Shown one piece after another: positions 15,786 through 24,751 of a stretch of DNA of 64,000 nucleotides (positions are counted from its first letter, which is position 1; each line of letters begins with the position of its first letter). The stretch is from Frigidibacter sp. SD6-1 (GTDB lineage Bacteria; Pseudomonadota; Alphaproteobacteria; Rhodobacterales; Rhodobacteraceae), in NCBI RefSeq assembly GCF_030143255.1, contig NZ_JARJNR010000009.1, positions 1 through 64,000 of the forward strand. The letters run 5' to 3'. Under the pieces are notes generated by a model that worked only from the letters and a program-made list of their open reading frames with translations, was not told where the DNA came from and did no database searches. The position numbers were made by a program, and so were the translations under genes.

Positions 15786-16967
15786 ATGTTCCTGCCCTTC
15801 TTCGCCGAACTGAGGCAGGCGGGCGTTCCGGTCAGTCTGCGCGAATATCTGGCCTTTCTCGACGGGATGGCGGCGGGCCTGGTCACCTACGAGATCGAAG
15901 GCTTCTACTATCTCGCCCGCACCGCGATGGTGAAGGACGAACGCCACCTCGACCGGTTCGACCGCGCCTTCGCCGCCGCTTTCAAGGGGCTTGAGGCTAT
16001 CACACCCGATCAGGTGATCGAAGCGATCGACCTGCCCGCCGACTGGCTCAAGAAGCTGATCGAGCGCACCCTGACGCCCGAGGAAAAAGCCCAGGTCGAA
16101 GCTTTGGGTGGCTTCGACAAGCTCATGGAAACGTTGAAGAAACGGTTGGAAGAACAGAAGGGTCGCCATCAGGGCGGCAACAAATGGGTAGGCACCGCAG
16201 GTACCTCGCCCTTCGGCGCCTATGGCTACAACCCCGAAGGCGTGCGCATCGGCCAATCGGAAAGCCGCCACCAGCGCGCGGTCAAGGTCTGGGACAAGCG
16301 CGACTTCCGCAATCTCGACGATACGGTCGAACTTGGCACCCGCAATATCAAGGTGGCGCTGAAGCGGCTCCGCCGCTGGGCGCGCGAGGGCGCGGCGGAA
16401 GAACTGGACCTGCCCGGCACCATCCGCGCCACCGCCGAACATGGCTGGCTGGACGTGAAGACCCGCCCCGAACGCCATAACGCCGTGAAGGTCCTGCTCT
16501 TCCTCGATGTCGGCGGCTCGATGGATGCGCATGTGAAAGTGGTGGAAGAGCTCTTCTCCGCCGCCCGCGCCGAATTCAAGCATCTGGAATATTACTATTT
16601 CCACAACTGCCTTTACGAAGGTCTCTGGCGCGACAACCGCCGCCGCTGGGACAGGCAGACCCCGACATGGGAGGTGCTCAGGACCTACGGCAGCGATTAC
16701 AAGGCGATCTTCGTCGGCGATGCCTCGATGTCACCCTACGAGATCGCCCATCCGGGCGGCGCCAACGAACATTGGAACGCCGAGGCAGGCGAGGTCTGGC
16801 TGCACCGCGTGCGCAGCCAATGGCCCGCCCATGTCTGGCTGAACCCGCTGCCAGAACGCTACTGGCCCTACACCCAGTCGGTCGGCATGATCGGCCGGAT
16901 CTTCGAAAACCGCATGTTCCCGCTGACGCTCGATGGCATCACGCGCGCGGTAAAGGCGCTCGGCTGA
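15786..16967 (+). CDS. CoxE-like VWA-domain protein
   Basis: A 393-residue cytosolic protein with an N-terminal helical region (MFLPFFAELRQAGVPVSLRE) and a C-terminal von Willebrand A domain. The MIDAS-like motif reads LLFLDVGGSMDAHVK, where DVGGS replaces the usual DxSxS: the first Asp and last Ser are kept and the middle Ser is Gly. Later parts include YYYFHNCLYEGLW and AIFVGDASMSPYE. In CoxD/CoxE and related pairs a MoxR ATPase and a VWA protein cooperate in assembling metal centres or complexes; the MoxR gene at 13.3 kb is the likely partner. Confidence 0.9.
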   Translation: MFLPFFAELRQAGVPVSLREYLAFLDGMAAGLVTYEIEGFYYLARTAMVKDERHLDRFDRAFAAAFKGLEAITPDQVIEAIDLPADWLKKLIERTLTPEEKAQVEALGGFDKLMETLKKRLEEQKGRHQGGNKWVGTAGTSPFGAYGYNPEGVRIGQSESRHQRAVKVWDKRDFRNLDDTVELGTRNIKVALKRLRRWAREGAAEELDLPGTIRATAEHGWLDVKTRPERHNAVKVLLFLDVGGSMDAHVKVVEELFSAARAEFKHLEYYYFHNCLYEGLWRDNRRRWDRQTPTWEVLRTYGSDYKAIFVGDASMSPYEIAHPGGANEHWNAEAGEVWLHRVRSQWPAHVWLNPLPERYWPYTQSVGMIGRIFENRMFPLTLDGITRAVKALG

Positions 16968-17007
16968 AGCGCGCCTCACTTTCTGTCCGGAAATACTCTC
17001 GGGGGGA

Positions 17008-17051
17008 GGCCCCGGATGAAATCCGGGGCCCGGGGGGCAGACAGCCCCCCG
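17008..17051. terminator. Two tandem hairpins at a convergent junction (VWA / M20)
   Basis: A perfect 10-bp stem GGCCCCGGAT-GAA-ATCCGGGGCC (17008-17030) is followed directly by CGGGGGGC-AGACA-GCCCCCCG (17031-17051). A degenerate copy of the dispersed 3' repeat (AAATACTCTCGGGGGG) lies just before them. Confidence 0.7.
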
Positions 17052-17053
17052 CC

Positions 17054-18217
17054 TCACCCCAAAGGCTGCGCGCGCTCGACCAGCCGCGCGAAGAAACTTG
17101 CGCCGACCGGCGCGACCTCATCGTTGAAATCATAGGCCGGATGATGCAACCCCGCCCCCGGCCCCTGGCCGAGGAAAAGATAGGCCCCCGGCCGCGCCTC
17201 CAGCATGTAGGAGAAATCCTCCGACCCCATCTCGCGCGGACCGTCCGCCTCGACCGCCGCATCGCCCGAGATCTCGCGCGCCACATCGGCGGCGAAGGCC
17301 GCCTCGCCCGGATGGTTGATCGTCGCGGGATAGCCCCAGTCATAATCGATCCGCGCCGTCACGCCATAGGCCGACGCATGGCCCTCGACGATCTCGTAGA
17401 TACGCTTCTTCAGCATCTCGCGCACCTCGGGCTTGAAGCAGCGGATGGTGGCGGCGAACATTGCCTCCTCGGGGATGATGTTCGACGCCGTCCCCGCCTG
17501 GATCATCGTGACCGAGATCACCGCCTCGTCCAGCGCATAGACATTGCGCGACAGGATCGTCTGGATCGCGCCGACCATGCCCACCAGCGCCACCACCGGA
17601 TCGACGCATTCATGCGGCGTCGCCCCGTGGCCGCCCTTGCCGGTGACATGCACGATGGCCGTATCGACCGAGGCCATAAGCGCGCCCTGCGTCGTCTGGA
17701 AATGGCCGAAGGGAATGTTCGGCGCATTGTGGATACCGTAGACCTGGGCGATGCCGAACCGGTCCATCACCCCTTCGCGCACCATCACGTCGCCGCCGCC
17801 GCCATCCTCCTCCGCCGGCTGGAAAAGCAAAGCAACCTTGCCCCGGAACCGTCTGGTTTCGCACAGATATTTCGCGGCTCCCAGCAGCATCGTCGTATGG
17901 CCGTCATGGCCGCAGGCATGCATCCGCCCCGCATGGCCCGAGGCATGGTCAGCCCCCGTCAGTTCCTCGATCGGCAGCGCGTCCATGTCGGCGCGAAGGC
18001 CTATCACCGGCCCCTCTCCCTGCCCCTCAATGATCGCGACGATCCCGCTTTGCGCGATGCCTTCATGGATCTCGTCCACCCCGAACTCCCTGAGCCGTTC
18101 GGCCACGAAGGCCGAGGTCTTGGGCAGATCGAACGACAGTTCCGGGATGCGGTGCAGATGCTGGCGCCATTCCTTCATCTCGGGGGCAAGGGCTGCGATG
18201 CGATTGAGGACGGGCAT
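17054..18217 (-). CDS. M20-family amidohydrolase (hippurate/N-acyl amino acid hydrolase type)
   Basis: A 387-residue metallopeptidase-family amidohydrolase. Metal-binding and catalytic parts are visible: GLRADMDALPIEE, MHACGHDGHTTMLLGAA, LLFQPAEEDGGGG, and the late GSEDFSYMLE (about residues 330-340). The dimerisation domain includes GKGGHGATPHECVDP. It would cleave N-acylated amino acids or hippurate-like amides; substrate is not predictable. It converges with the VWA operon and is divergent from mazG. Confidence 0.9.
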   Translation of the reverse strand: MPVLNRIAALAPEMKEWRQHLHRIPELSFDLPKTSAFVAERLREFGVDEIHEGIAQSGIVAIIEGQGEGPVIGLRADMDALPIEELTGADHASGHAGRMHACGHDGHTTMLLGAAKYLCETRRFRGKVALLFQPAEEDGGGGDVMVREGVMDRFGIAQVYGIHNAPNIPFGHFQTTQGALMASVDTAIVHVTGKGGHGATPHECVDPVVALVGMVGAIQTILSRNVYALDEAVISVTMIQAGTASNIIPEEAMFAATIRCFKPEVREMLKKRIYEIVEGHASAYGVTARIDYDWGYPATINHPGEAAFAADVAREISGDAAVEADGPREMGSEDFSYMLEARPGAYLFLGQGPGAGLHHPAYDFNDEVAPVGASFFARLVERAQPLG

Positions 18218-18278
18218 GATGGACTCTCTTGAAGGCTCTTGTTAGCCGTCAGATGATCAAAATCCCGGGGGGAGAGCA

Positions 18279-19121
18279 ATGACCAAAGACCGCGCGGCCT
18301 CCGACAGGCTGGTCCACGACCCTGACGGCGGCCTGCCCCGGCTTCTGGAAATCATGGCGCGGCTGCGCGACCCGCAGGGCGGCTGCCCCTGGGATCTGGA
18401 GCAGGACTTCGCCACCATCGCCCCCTATACGATCGAGGAGGCCTACGAGGTCGCCGATGCGATCGAACGGCAGGCCTGGGGCGAGTTGAAGGGCGAGTTG
18501 GGCGATCTGCTCTTCCAGGCGGTCTATCATGCCCGGATGGCGGAAGAGGCCGGGCATTTCAGCTTCGGCGATGTGACAAAGGCCATCGCCGACAAGATGG
18601 TGGCGCGCCATCCCCATGTTTTCGGCACGGAAAGCCGCGACAAGACCGCCGAGGATCAGACCCGCGACTGGGAAAGGATGAAGGCCGCCGAACGGGCCGG
18701 AAAGGCCGAAGGCGGCGTGCTCGACGGTGTGGCGGCGGGCCTGCCCGCGCTCATGCGCGCGGTGAAGCTTCAGAACCGTGCGGCGCGCGTCGGCTTCGAC
18801 TGGCCCTCGACCGATGAGGTGATCGACAAGATCACCGAAGAGGCACGCGAGTTGAACGACGCCCGACAAACGCTTGGAGAAGAAGAAATTTTCGAGGAGT
18901 TCGGCGATCTTCTTTTCGTGGTCGCCAACCTCGCCCGCCATCTGAAGATCGACCCCGAGGCGGCGTTGCGTTCCGCCAATGCCAAGTTCACCCGCCGCTT
19001 CCGCTCGATCGAGGCCGCTCTTGCCGCCCGTGGCAAACGGCCCGAGGACAGCGACCTGGCCGAGATGGACGCGCTTTGGAACGCGGCCAAGGCCGCGGAG
19101 AAGGCCGAACACTTCGCCTGA
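18279..19121 (+). CDS. mazG: Nucleoside triphosphate pyrophosphohydrolase
   Basis: A 280-residue two-module MazG that hydrolyses NTPs to NMP and PPi, and in enterics limits aberrant nucleotides and ppGpp effects. Each module carries an EExxE...ExxD metal site: TIEEAYEVADAIERQ with GELGDLLFQAVYHARM in the first, and EEARELNDARQT with EEFGDLLFVVANLARHL in the second. KMVARHPHVFG joins them. The start has a strong GGGGGGAGAG ribosome site. Separate promoters for the following glycosyltransferase genes are possible (67-base gap). Confidence 0.94.
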   Translation: MTKDRAASDRLVHDPDGGLPRLLEIMARLRDPQGGCPWDLEQDFATIAPYTIEEAYEVADAIERQAWGELKGELGDLLFQAVYHARMAEEAGHFSFGDVTKAIADKMVARHPHVFGTESRDKTAEDQTRDWERMKAAERAGKAEGGVLDGVAAGLPALMRAVKLQNRAARVGFDWPSTDEVIDKITEEARELNDARQTLGEEEIFEEFGDLLFVVANLARHLKIDPEAALRSANAKFTRRFRSIEAALAARGKRPEDSDLAEMDALWNAAKAAEKAEHFA

Positions 19122-19188
19122 CCCGGCAGCGTTGCGCCGAACGCGCCCCGCTGCTATCCAAAGGAAAAGCGGGGCCCGGGCAGGACCG

Positions 19189-21486
19189 ATGCAGACAAGA
19201 ACCCCACCGCAACTTCATGTCCGCAGGCTCGCTTCCGGCACGGCGGGCGGCGTGAGCTGGCTTGATGCAACATGCGACCGCGACCCTGAAGGGCGGCGCG
19301 TGCGGATTTTCCTGCGCGCGGGCGAACGGCCCGCGCTTGCAGACGCCGCGCAAGGCTGCCTTGCCGTGCGGGAGGTCCGCGAAGTGTCGGGCGCGCTGAT
19401 GATCAGCGGCCGTGATACGGCAGTCGACGACGCGCCCGCGCGACTCGTTGGTGACGCAGGGACCATCGAGATCGCCCTCAACCCGTCCGAACAAGAGCTT
19501 TTTGCCGGCCGCAACGTCCTCTTCGGGCTGCGCTCGGTCGAGACAGCCGAAACCGTGGTGGACTGGCTGACCTATCACGCGCGCCACCACGGTGCGACGG
19601 GGGCGCTGATCGTCAATCGACAGGACGACAAAGGCGTTTTTCAACAAAGCGTTGCGAGACTTCTTGAAAGTTCGGCCCTTGACGGGGAAATGCCCTTTGC
19701 CCTTCTTGTCGTCGAAAGCTCAATCCCCCTCGGCAAGGCCGATCTCGGCCCCGAACATCACCCCTATCTCGCCCCCGACGCGCCCGGCAAGTCGCGGATG
19801 GAGGTGCCCGCCCCCGACCCCTGGTTCTCGCCCCTCGGCGAGGGGCTGATCTTCGAGGCGATGAAGGCGCGCTTCCTCGCCCGCGCCCGCGCCGTCCTGC
19901 TGCTCGACCCTTCCGACATCCTTGCCGAACCGGGCCGGACGCCCAACGCCTTCGACCTCTGCCGGGCCGCGCCCAATGGCGTGATCCTCCTGGCCGGGCG
20001 GCGCATCTATCCCTGGCGCATCCGCAAGGGCGAGCCCGAGCGCTTCGGCGACCATATCTGCCGCCAGTTCGATGCAAGGCGCGGCATCGCGCGCTGGGGC
20101 GTCGCGCCGGAAAAGGCCGGTCTCGACAAGACCTGGCGGCTGATCCGCGTCGCCTATGCCCAGCCCGCGCCCGGGCAGATCGTGCCCTTCTGGCGGGCGA
20201 TGGCGCTGAAGGTGCCGGGGCAGAAGCCCTCGGTTCTCGCCCCCAAGACCTCGCTTGTCGAGGACCCCGACCTTCTTCGCCTCGCGACCGGCTGCTTCGC
20301 CGCAAGACCGGTGCGGCCGAAACCTTCCGAAGTCGGCGCGGCCCCGATGCCGGACCCGGCAACGGCACGCACCGCGATCGTCACCACGATGAAGAACGAA
20401 GGCCCGTTCATCCTCGAATGGATCGCCTATCACCGCGCGATCGGGGTCAGCGATTTCCTGATCTACACCAACGATTGCACCGACGGCACCGACAGCTTCC
20501 TCGACCTTCTGCAGCGCAAGGGCCTTGTGCAGCATCGCGAGAACCCGTTCCGCTCGATGCCCGCAGAGGTCAAGCCGCAACATGCCGCGTTGCAGGCGGC
20601 CGAGGACGAGGACGTCGTCCAGAGCGCGGATTGGGTCATCTGCATGGATGTCGACGAATTCGTCGACATCAAGCTCGGCGACGGGCGGTTACCCACCCTT
20701 TACGCCGCGATGGGCGAGGCGAACATGATCGCCCTGACCTGGCGGATGTTCGGCAATGCCGATGTCGAGGCGTTCGAGGACCGGTTCGTCATCGAACAAT
20801 TCCCCTGCGCGGCAGAGGAAATGATGCGCAAGCCCCATCAGGCCTGGGGCTTCAAGACCTTGTTCCGCAATATCGACATTTACAAGAAGCTGGGCGTCCA
20901 CCGGCCGAAGGGGCTGAAATCCGACCTGTGGAAAGTGGTGAAATGGCTCAACGGCTCGGGCCAGCCGATGCCGCGCGAGATGCTCAGGAACGGCTGGCGC
21001 TCCTCGACCGATTCATTCGGCTATGACTGGGTGCAGCTCAACCATTATGCCTGCCGCTCGGTCGACAGCTACCTCGTCAAGCGCGACCGCGGCCGGGTGA
21101 ACCATGTCGACCGCGATCAGGGGGTCAATTACTGGTTCCGCATGAACCATAATGCGGTCGAGGAACGCTCGATCCAGCGCATGATCCCCGCCCTGCAGGC
21201 CGAATGGGACCGGCTGATCGCCGACCCCGAGATCGCGGCCCAGCACGCGGCCTGTGTCGCCGCCCACCGCGCCAAGATTGCCGAGCTGATGGAACGGCCC
21301 GACCAGCAGGCGCTGCACGCCGAACTGGCGGGTGAGCGCATGCGGGCGCTGTCGCGCCTTCTGCGCCATTTCGGGGCGAATGTCTTCAATGCCGGCCCCC
21401 ATGTCATCCCCGAAGACCTGCACCGGCAAGAGATCGGACCGGATTTCTTCTTCACCGTCGACCATTCGGGGGAGGCGCATCATTGA
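19189..21486 (+). CDS. Large glycosyltransferase family 2-like protein with an extra N-terminal domain
   Basis: A 765-residue protein. The C-terminal catalytic part (from about residue 395) is a GT-A fold of the Glyco_tranf_2_4 type: TTMKNEGPFILEWIAYHRAI (K402-G405), IYTNDCTDGTDSFL and the metal motif CMDVDEF (D487, D489). The N-terminal 380 residues seem to follow the same plan in degenerate form: TVVDWLTYHARHHGATGALI resembles EWIAYHRAIGVSDFLI, and ARAVLLLDPSDIL sits where DVDEF should be, without the DxD. No membrane segment is seen. The next gene overlaps the stop and encodes a related shorter transferase; together they probably decorate a surface polysaccharide, an inference. Confidence 0.82.
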   Translation: MQTRTPPQLHVRRLASGTAGGVSWLDATCDRDPEGRRVRIFLRAGERPALADAAQGCLAVREVREVSGALMISGRDTAVDDAPARLVGDAGTIEIALNPSEQELFAGRNVLFGLRSVETAETVVDWLTYHARHHGATGALIVNRQDDKGVFQQSVARLLESSALDGEMPFALLVVESSIPLGKADLGPEHHPYLAPDAPGKSRMEVPAPDPWFSPLGEGLIFEAMKARFLARARAVLLLDPSDILAEPGRTPNAFDLCRAAPNGVILLAGRRIYPWRIRKGEPERFGDHICRQFDARRGIARWGVAPEKAGLDKTWRLIRVAYAQPAPGQIVPFWRAMALKVPGQKPSVLAPKTSLVEDPDLLRLATGCFAARPVRPKPSEVGAAPMPDPATARTAIVTTMKNEGPFILEWIAYHRAIGVSDFLIYTNDCTDGTDSFLDLLQRKGLVQHRENPFRSMPAEVKPQHAALQAAEDEDVVQSADWVICMDVDEFVDIKLGDGRLPTLYAAMGEANMIALTWRMFGNADVEAFEDRFVIEQFPCAAEEMMRKPHQAWGFKTLFRNIDIYKKLGVHRPKGLKSDLWKVVKWLNGSGQPMPREMLRNGWRSSTDSFGYDWVQLNHYACRSVDSYLVKRDRGRVNHVDRDQGVNYWFRMNHNAVEERSIQRMIPALQAEWDRLIADPEIAAQHAACVAAHRAKIAELMERPDQQALHAELAGERMRALSRLLRHFGANVFNAGPHVIPEDLHRQEIGPDFFFTVDHSGEAHH

Positions 21487-22556
21487 GGCTCCTCCTCATT
21501 CTCACCGTCCGCAACGAAGGCGCCTTCCTGATCGACTGGCTGGCCTGGCACCGGCACATCGGCTTTACCGATTTCCTTGTCTTTTCCAACGATTGCACCG
21601 ACGGCACCGACGCGATGCTCGACCGGCTGGCGGCGATGGGCTGGCTCACCCATGTGCCGAACCCCGGGCCGCACGAAAAGGGCGCGCAATGGGAGGCCTT
21701 GAAGGCGGCGAACGCTCATCCGCTGAAGCGTCAGGCTGACTGGATCCTCACCGCCGACATCGACGAATTTGTGACGGTCCACGCGGGCGACGGAGGGCTG
21801 GCCGACCTGTTCGCCGCTTTGCCTGAGGCGACCGCGATCCCGCTCACCTGGCGGCTTTTCGGCAATGGCGGGGTGATCCGCCGCGACGGGCGCCCGGTGC
21901 CCGAGGTCTTCACCCGCGCCGCGCCTGCGGTCATGGGCTGGCCCTGGCGCGCGGCGATGTTCAAGACGCTCTTCCGCAACGACGGCAGCTATGGTGCGCT
22001 CGGCGTCCATCGCCCGAAGGATCCCACGCCCGAAGGCCTTGCCCGGCAGCGCTGGTTCGACGGCTCGGGTCGCGAACTGCCCGCAGAGTTCCATTCCGCC
22101 CGGCTCTTTTCGCCTTTCGGTCAGGACAATTACGGCCTCGTCCAGCTGAACCATTACGCCCTCGGCGCGATGGAGGATTATGTCCTGAAATGCGACCGGG
22201 GCCGGGCGAACCGCGCTGCCTCGGCCTTCGACCTTTCCTACTGGGTCGAGCGCAATCTCTGCGCGGTCGAGGACCGGTCACTCGCCGACCGGTTTGCCGC
22301 TTCGCGCCCGCTTTCCGAAGTGCTTCGCGCCGACCCGGTCCTTGTCGGTCTGGAACGGCAGGCGCGTGACTGGCGGGCGGGGCGATTGCGGGCACTGATG
22401 AAGGAAGAAGCCTACCGGTCGCTGCTCGGGCGACTGATGATGGCCCCACACAGCCGCCTGTTGAGCGAGCGCGAAAGCCGATTCCTTTTCGATCTGGCCA
22501 GGCAGAACCAATCCGGCGCCGAGACCGGAACTGGCAGAGCTCCGGAAACGAATTAA
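21483..22556 (+). CDS. Glycosyltransferase family 2-like protein
   Basis: A 357-residue GT-A transferase: LILTVRNEGAFLIDWLAWHR, FSNDCTDGTDAMLDRL and the metal motif TADIDEF (D92, D94). It is clearly homologous to the C-terminal half of the preceding gene (shared NDCTDGTD, LTWRLFGN, FKTLFRN, LGVHRPK, VQLNHYA). It uses a TTG start that overlaps the previous TGA (TTGA), with GGGGAGG eight bases upstream, so translation is probably coupled. No ATG starts the conserved N-terminus, which makes the TTG convincing. The acceptor is unknown. Confidence 0.85.
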   Translation: MRLLLILTVRNEGAFLIDWLAWHRHIGFTDFLVFSNDCTDGTDAMLDRLAAMGWLTHVPNPGPHEKGAQWEALKAANAHPLKRQADWILTADIDEFVTVHAGDGGLADLFAALPEATAIPLTWRLFGNGGVIRRDGRPVPEVFTRAAPAVMGWPWRAAMFKTLFRNDGSYGALGVHRPKDPTPEGLARQRWFDGSGRELPAEFHSARLFSPFGQDNYGLVQLNHYALGAMEDYVLKCDRGRANRAASAFDLSYWVERNLCAVEDRSLADRFAASRPLSEVLRADPVLVGLERQARDWRAGRLRALMKEEAYRSLLGRLMMAPHSRLLSERESRFLFDLARQNQSGAETGTGRAPETN

Positions 22557-22719
22557 CGACGCAAAACCGGCGCTTTTCCGCTTTCCGTCCCGTCGCCCTT
22601 GTGTGCGTGCGCGGCACTTCCCACACATATCTTGCGTCATCGGCACAAGCCGGTGCTAGGATTGCCGGGTACGGGCCGCGCTGCCGGACGTCGGGGCGGG
22701 GAATGTGGGCAGAGGGTGA

Positions 22720-23640
22720 ATGGTGAAGGACCGCGAGTCTTTGTCTGAGGACGAGTTTGTCGAGCGTCTGAGCCATGTCGGGCGCCGCGAAGGGTTCTTT
22801 GCGCCACTCGGTCAGGATCACGCCGCCCTCTTCGCCGATCGCGAGGCGGTGCTTCTCGTCACGTTCGACGCGGCGGCGCATATCTGCAGCCAGTTTTCCG
22901 ACGGGCTTCCCTATGGCTTTTCGCTGGCCCAGGGGCGCGACTGGTCGCACCTCAGCCTCATCGCTCACCGCCAGACCTGGTTCCGCGACCCCGAGGTCTA
23001 TGGTTTTTTCGACCGGCTGACCGACGACGGGTTCTTTGACCAGTATGACCGGGTGATCTTTTTCGGCGCGGGTCCCTGCGGCTATGCCGCTGCCGCCTAT
23101 TCGGTCGCGTGCCCCGGCGCCACGGTGATCCTCGTCCAGCCGCAGGCGACGCTCGACCCGACCTATGCCGGCTGGGACCCGCGGTTCGAGAACCACAGGC
23201 GGCTGAACTTTACCGACCGCTACGGCTTTGCCCCCGACATGAGCGACGGCGCTCGGGAAGTCTTCGTGATCTTCGACCCGGCCCAGACCTATGATGCGAT
23301 GCATGCAGCACTCTTCCGGCGCAGCTTCACCACCTTCCTGCCCTGCCGGAACATGGGATCGGACCTTCTGGCCACACTGAGCGCGATGCATGTCCTGCCA
23401 TCAACCCTCGCCGCGGCGGGCGACGGGGCCTTCGACGCACGGCTCTTCTGGACCTTCTACCGCGCGCGCCGCAACCACCTGCCCTATCTGCGCCGCCTTC
23501 TGAACCGGCTGGAAACCGACGGGCGGCCGGGCCTTGCGGCCCTTCTGGCCAACAATGCGGGCGGGCGGCTGAATGACGAGAGATTCCGCGCCCGCGCCCG
23601 CGACCTTGCCGCAAGCGTCCGGGGGATGACGGCGGGCTGA
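22720..23640 (+). CDS. Conserved hypothetical protein with a hydrolase-like nucleophile-elbow region
   Basis: A 306-residue protein with a good AGAGGGTGA ribosome site. The central RVIFFGAGPCGYAAAAYSVA followed by VILVQPQATLDPTYAGWDPR is laid out like the nucleophile elbow and following strand of alpha/beta-hydrolase-like proteins found beside glycosyltransferases (GSSMGGYAAL ... SPQ). The serine position is Gly here and a Cys comes two residues later, so classical hydrolase activity is doubtful. It has no signal peptide. It follows the two glycosyltransferases by 163 bases in the same direction and may serve the same pathway. The fold assignment is tentative. Confidence 0.65.
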   Translation: MVKDRESLSEDEFVERLSHVGRREGFFAPLGQDHAALFADREAVLLVTFDAAAHICSQFSDGLPYGFSLAQGRDWSHLSLIAHRQTWFRDPEVYGFFDRLTDDGFFDQYDRVIFFGAGPCGYAAAAYSVACPGATVILVQPQATLDPTYAGWDPRFENHRRLNFTDRYGFAPDMSDGAREVFVIFDPAQTYDAMHAALFRRSFTTFLPCRNMGSDLLATLSAMHVLPSTLAAAGDGAFDARLFWTFYRARRNHLPYLRRLLNRLETDGRPGLAALLANNAGGRLNDERFRARARDLAASVRGMTAG

Positions 23641-23684
23641 GGCGGCGCGGCGCTCGACGGACGGCGCGCGGGCCCCGCCCGGGA

Positions 23685-23731
23685 CCGAAGTCTTGCAAAG
23701 ACTTCGGACCGGAATTCTTCCAGAATTCCGG
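23685..23731. terminator. Two tandem hairpins at a convergent junction
   Basis: CCGAAGTCTT-GCA-AAGACTTCGG (23685-23707) is followed after one base by CCGGAATTCT-TCC-AGAATTCCGG (23709-23731). Both 10-bp stems are perfect. They separate the hypothetical gene on the plus strand from the envelope protein gene on the minus strand. Confidence 0.78.
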
Positions 23732-23749
23732 CGCCTGGGTGACGGCGCC

Positions 23750-24364
23750 TCACTCGGCCGGAAGCGGCTCGATCGCAGTAAGCTCGTAGCGTTCCTTCGG
23801 CCCCCCAGGCCCCGCCCGGCCAATGAGCGTCGCAAAACCGAAGTCGGGAAAATAGAGGAAGCTTTGCCCCTCCCAGTCGCGCGCGCGGATGAAGGTCGCC
23901 TCGACCGTCACCGCATCGAAGCTGCAGGCGCCGACCGCGACCTTGACTTCGCTGCCGAAGACGAAGGCGGCGGTTTCCGGCACCGGCGCGTCGCCGGGAA
24001 AGGTCGCGATCACCTGCCCGACCCAGCCCGTCTCGCCCGGCGCCGGTTCGATCAGCGGCCCACCGTCATAATCGTAGGTCACCCGGCGGTCCGGTCCTGC
24101 CCCGGCACCCGCCGCCGCTGCCTCAAGATCATAGAGCCCGTAGCGGCTGGCAAAGGTCAGATCGCCGCCATCCGCGCCGCTGCCGATCTCGGTGAATTCG
24201 ATCAGCCCGTCGGAGCGCAGCCTTACACTGGTCGTGCCGCCCGCCCCATAGGTAAGCCGCAGGCCCTGTTTCATGTCGCCGGGCGCTGCACAGGCAGACG
24301 CGAGAGCCATGCCAGGGCCCAGAAGGCCCGCAAGCAAGGCGGCTGAACAGACAAGCTGGCGCAT
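23750..24364 (-). CDS. Secreted hypothetical protein
   Basis: A 204-residue protein with a signal peptide (MRQLVCSAALLAGLLGPGMA, cleavage near ALASA). The mature part is beta-rich with many Gly and aromatic residues (TYGAGGTTSVRL, GLIEFTEIGSG, VTYDYDGGPLIEP) and contains Cys near both the start and the middle (SACAAPG, VGACSFD). I recognise no named family. The frame is open 20 codons further upstream, but ATG 24364 starts the signal sequence. It lies in a row of three small minus-strand envelope genes. Confidence 0.72.
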   Translation of the reverse strand: MRQLVCSAALLAGLLGPGMALASACAAPGDMKQGLRLTYGAGGTTSVRLRSDGLIEFTEIGSGADGGDLTFASRYGLYDLEAAAAGAGAGPDRRVTYDYDGGPLIEPAPGETGWVGQVIATFPGDAPVPETAAFVFGSEVKVAVGACSFDAVTVEATFIRARDWEGQSFLYFPDFGFATLIGRAGPGGPKERYELTAIEPLPAE

Positions 24365-24442
24365 CTCGTTCGGTCCCGGAAGGAAGTCAGCCGCCACTGA
24401 TCCACAGCGCGTCGCACGGGGCAAGCCCCGCTGCAGCGGTCG

Positions 24443-24751
24443 TCAGCAGGCGTAGACCTTGGCACGAAGCTCATAGAGCTCGGTCCCCGGCGGCACCAGA
24501 TCGAAGACCACGGTATTGGCGCCCGACTTGCGCGCCTCGTCCTTCACCTGATTGCGGGTGTATTTCAAGCCTTCCGGCCCGAGGATCGGGCCGTAAACGC
24601 TTGGTGTTCCAGTGATATCAGAGACATAGCGGCAGCTTGTCACCTCCGCCGCCGTCGCCTCGCGCACATCCGGCACGCCGGTGAAACCCGGATCGTTCGT
24701 GCACCCCGCCAGCACCAGCCCGATCGCCGCCACCCCCGACATCCTGCCCAT
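24443..24751 (-). CDS. Small lipoprotein, DUF4156/RcsF-like
   Basis: A 102-residue lipoprotein with signal MGRMSGVAAIGLVLAGC (lipobox LAGC, mature Cys at residue 17). The mature part contains SCRYVSDITG and a stretch ending KSGANTVVFDLV, and has a Cys at its C-terminus. This is the plan of DUF4156/RcsF-type outer-membrane lipoproteins, where the C-rYvg-vtG and GAnTV motifs and disulfides recur. No Rcs phosphorelay is visible, so a signalling role should not be assumed. The start has an AAGGGCAG ribosome site. Confidence 0.8.
   Translation of the reverse strand: MGRMSGVAAIGLVLAGCTNDPGFTGVPDVREATAAEVTSCRYVSDITGTPSVYGPILGPEGLKYTRNQVKDEARKSGANTVVFDLVPPGTELYELRAKVYAC

Noticed and set aside
22557-22719. 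Promoter for the 306-residue gene (TTGCGT...TAGGAT)
   Set aside because: The spacing between the two hexamers is 19 bases and both are poor matches; not strong enough to report as a feature.
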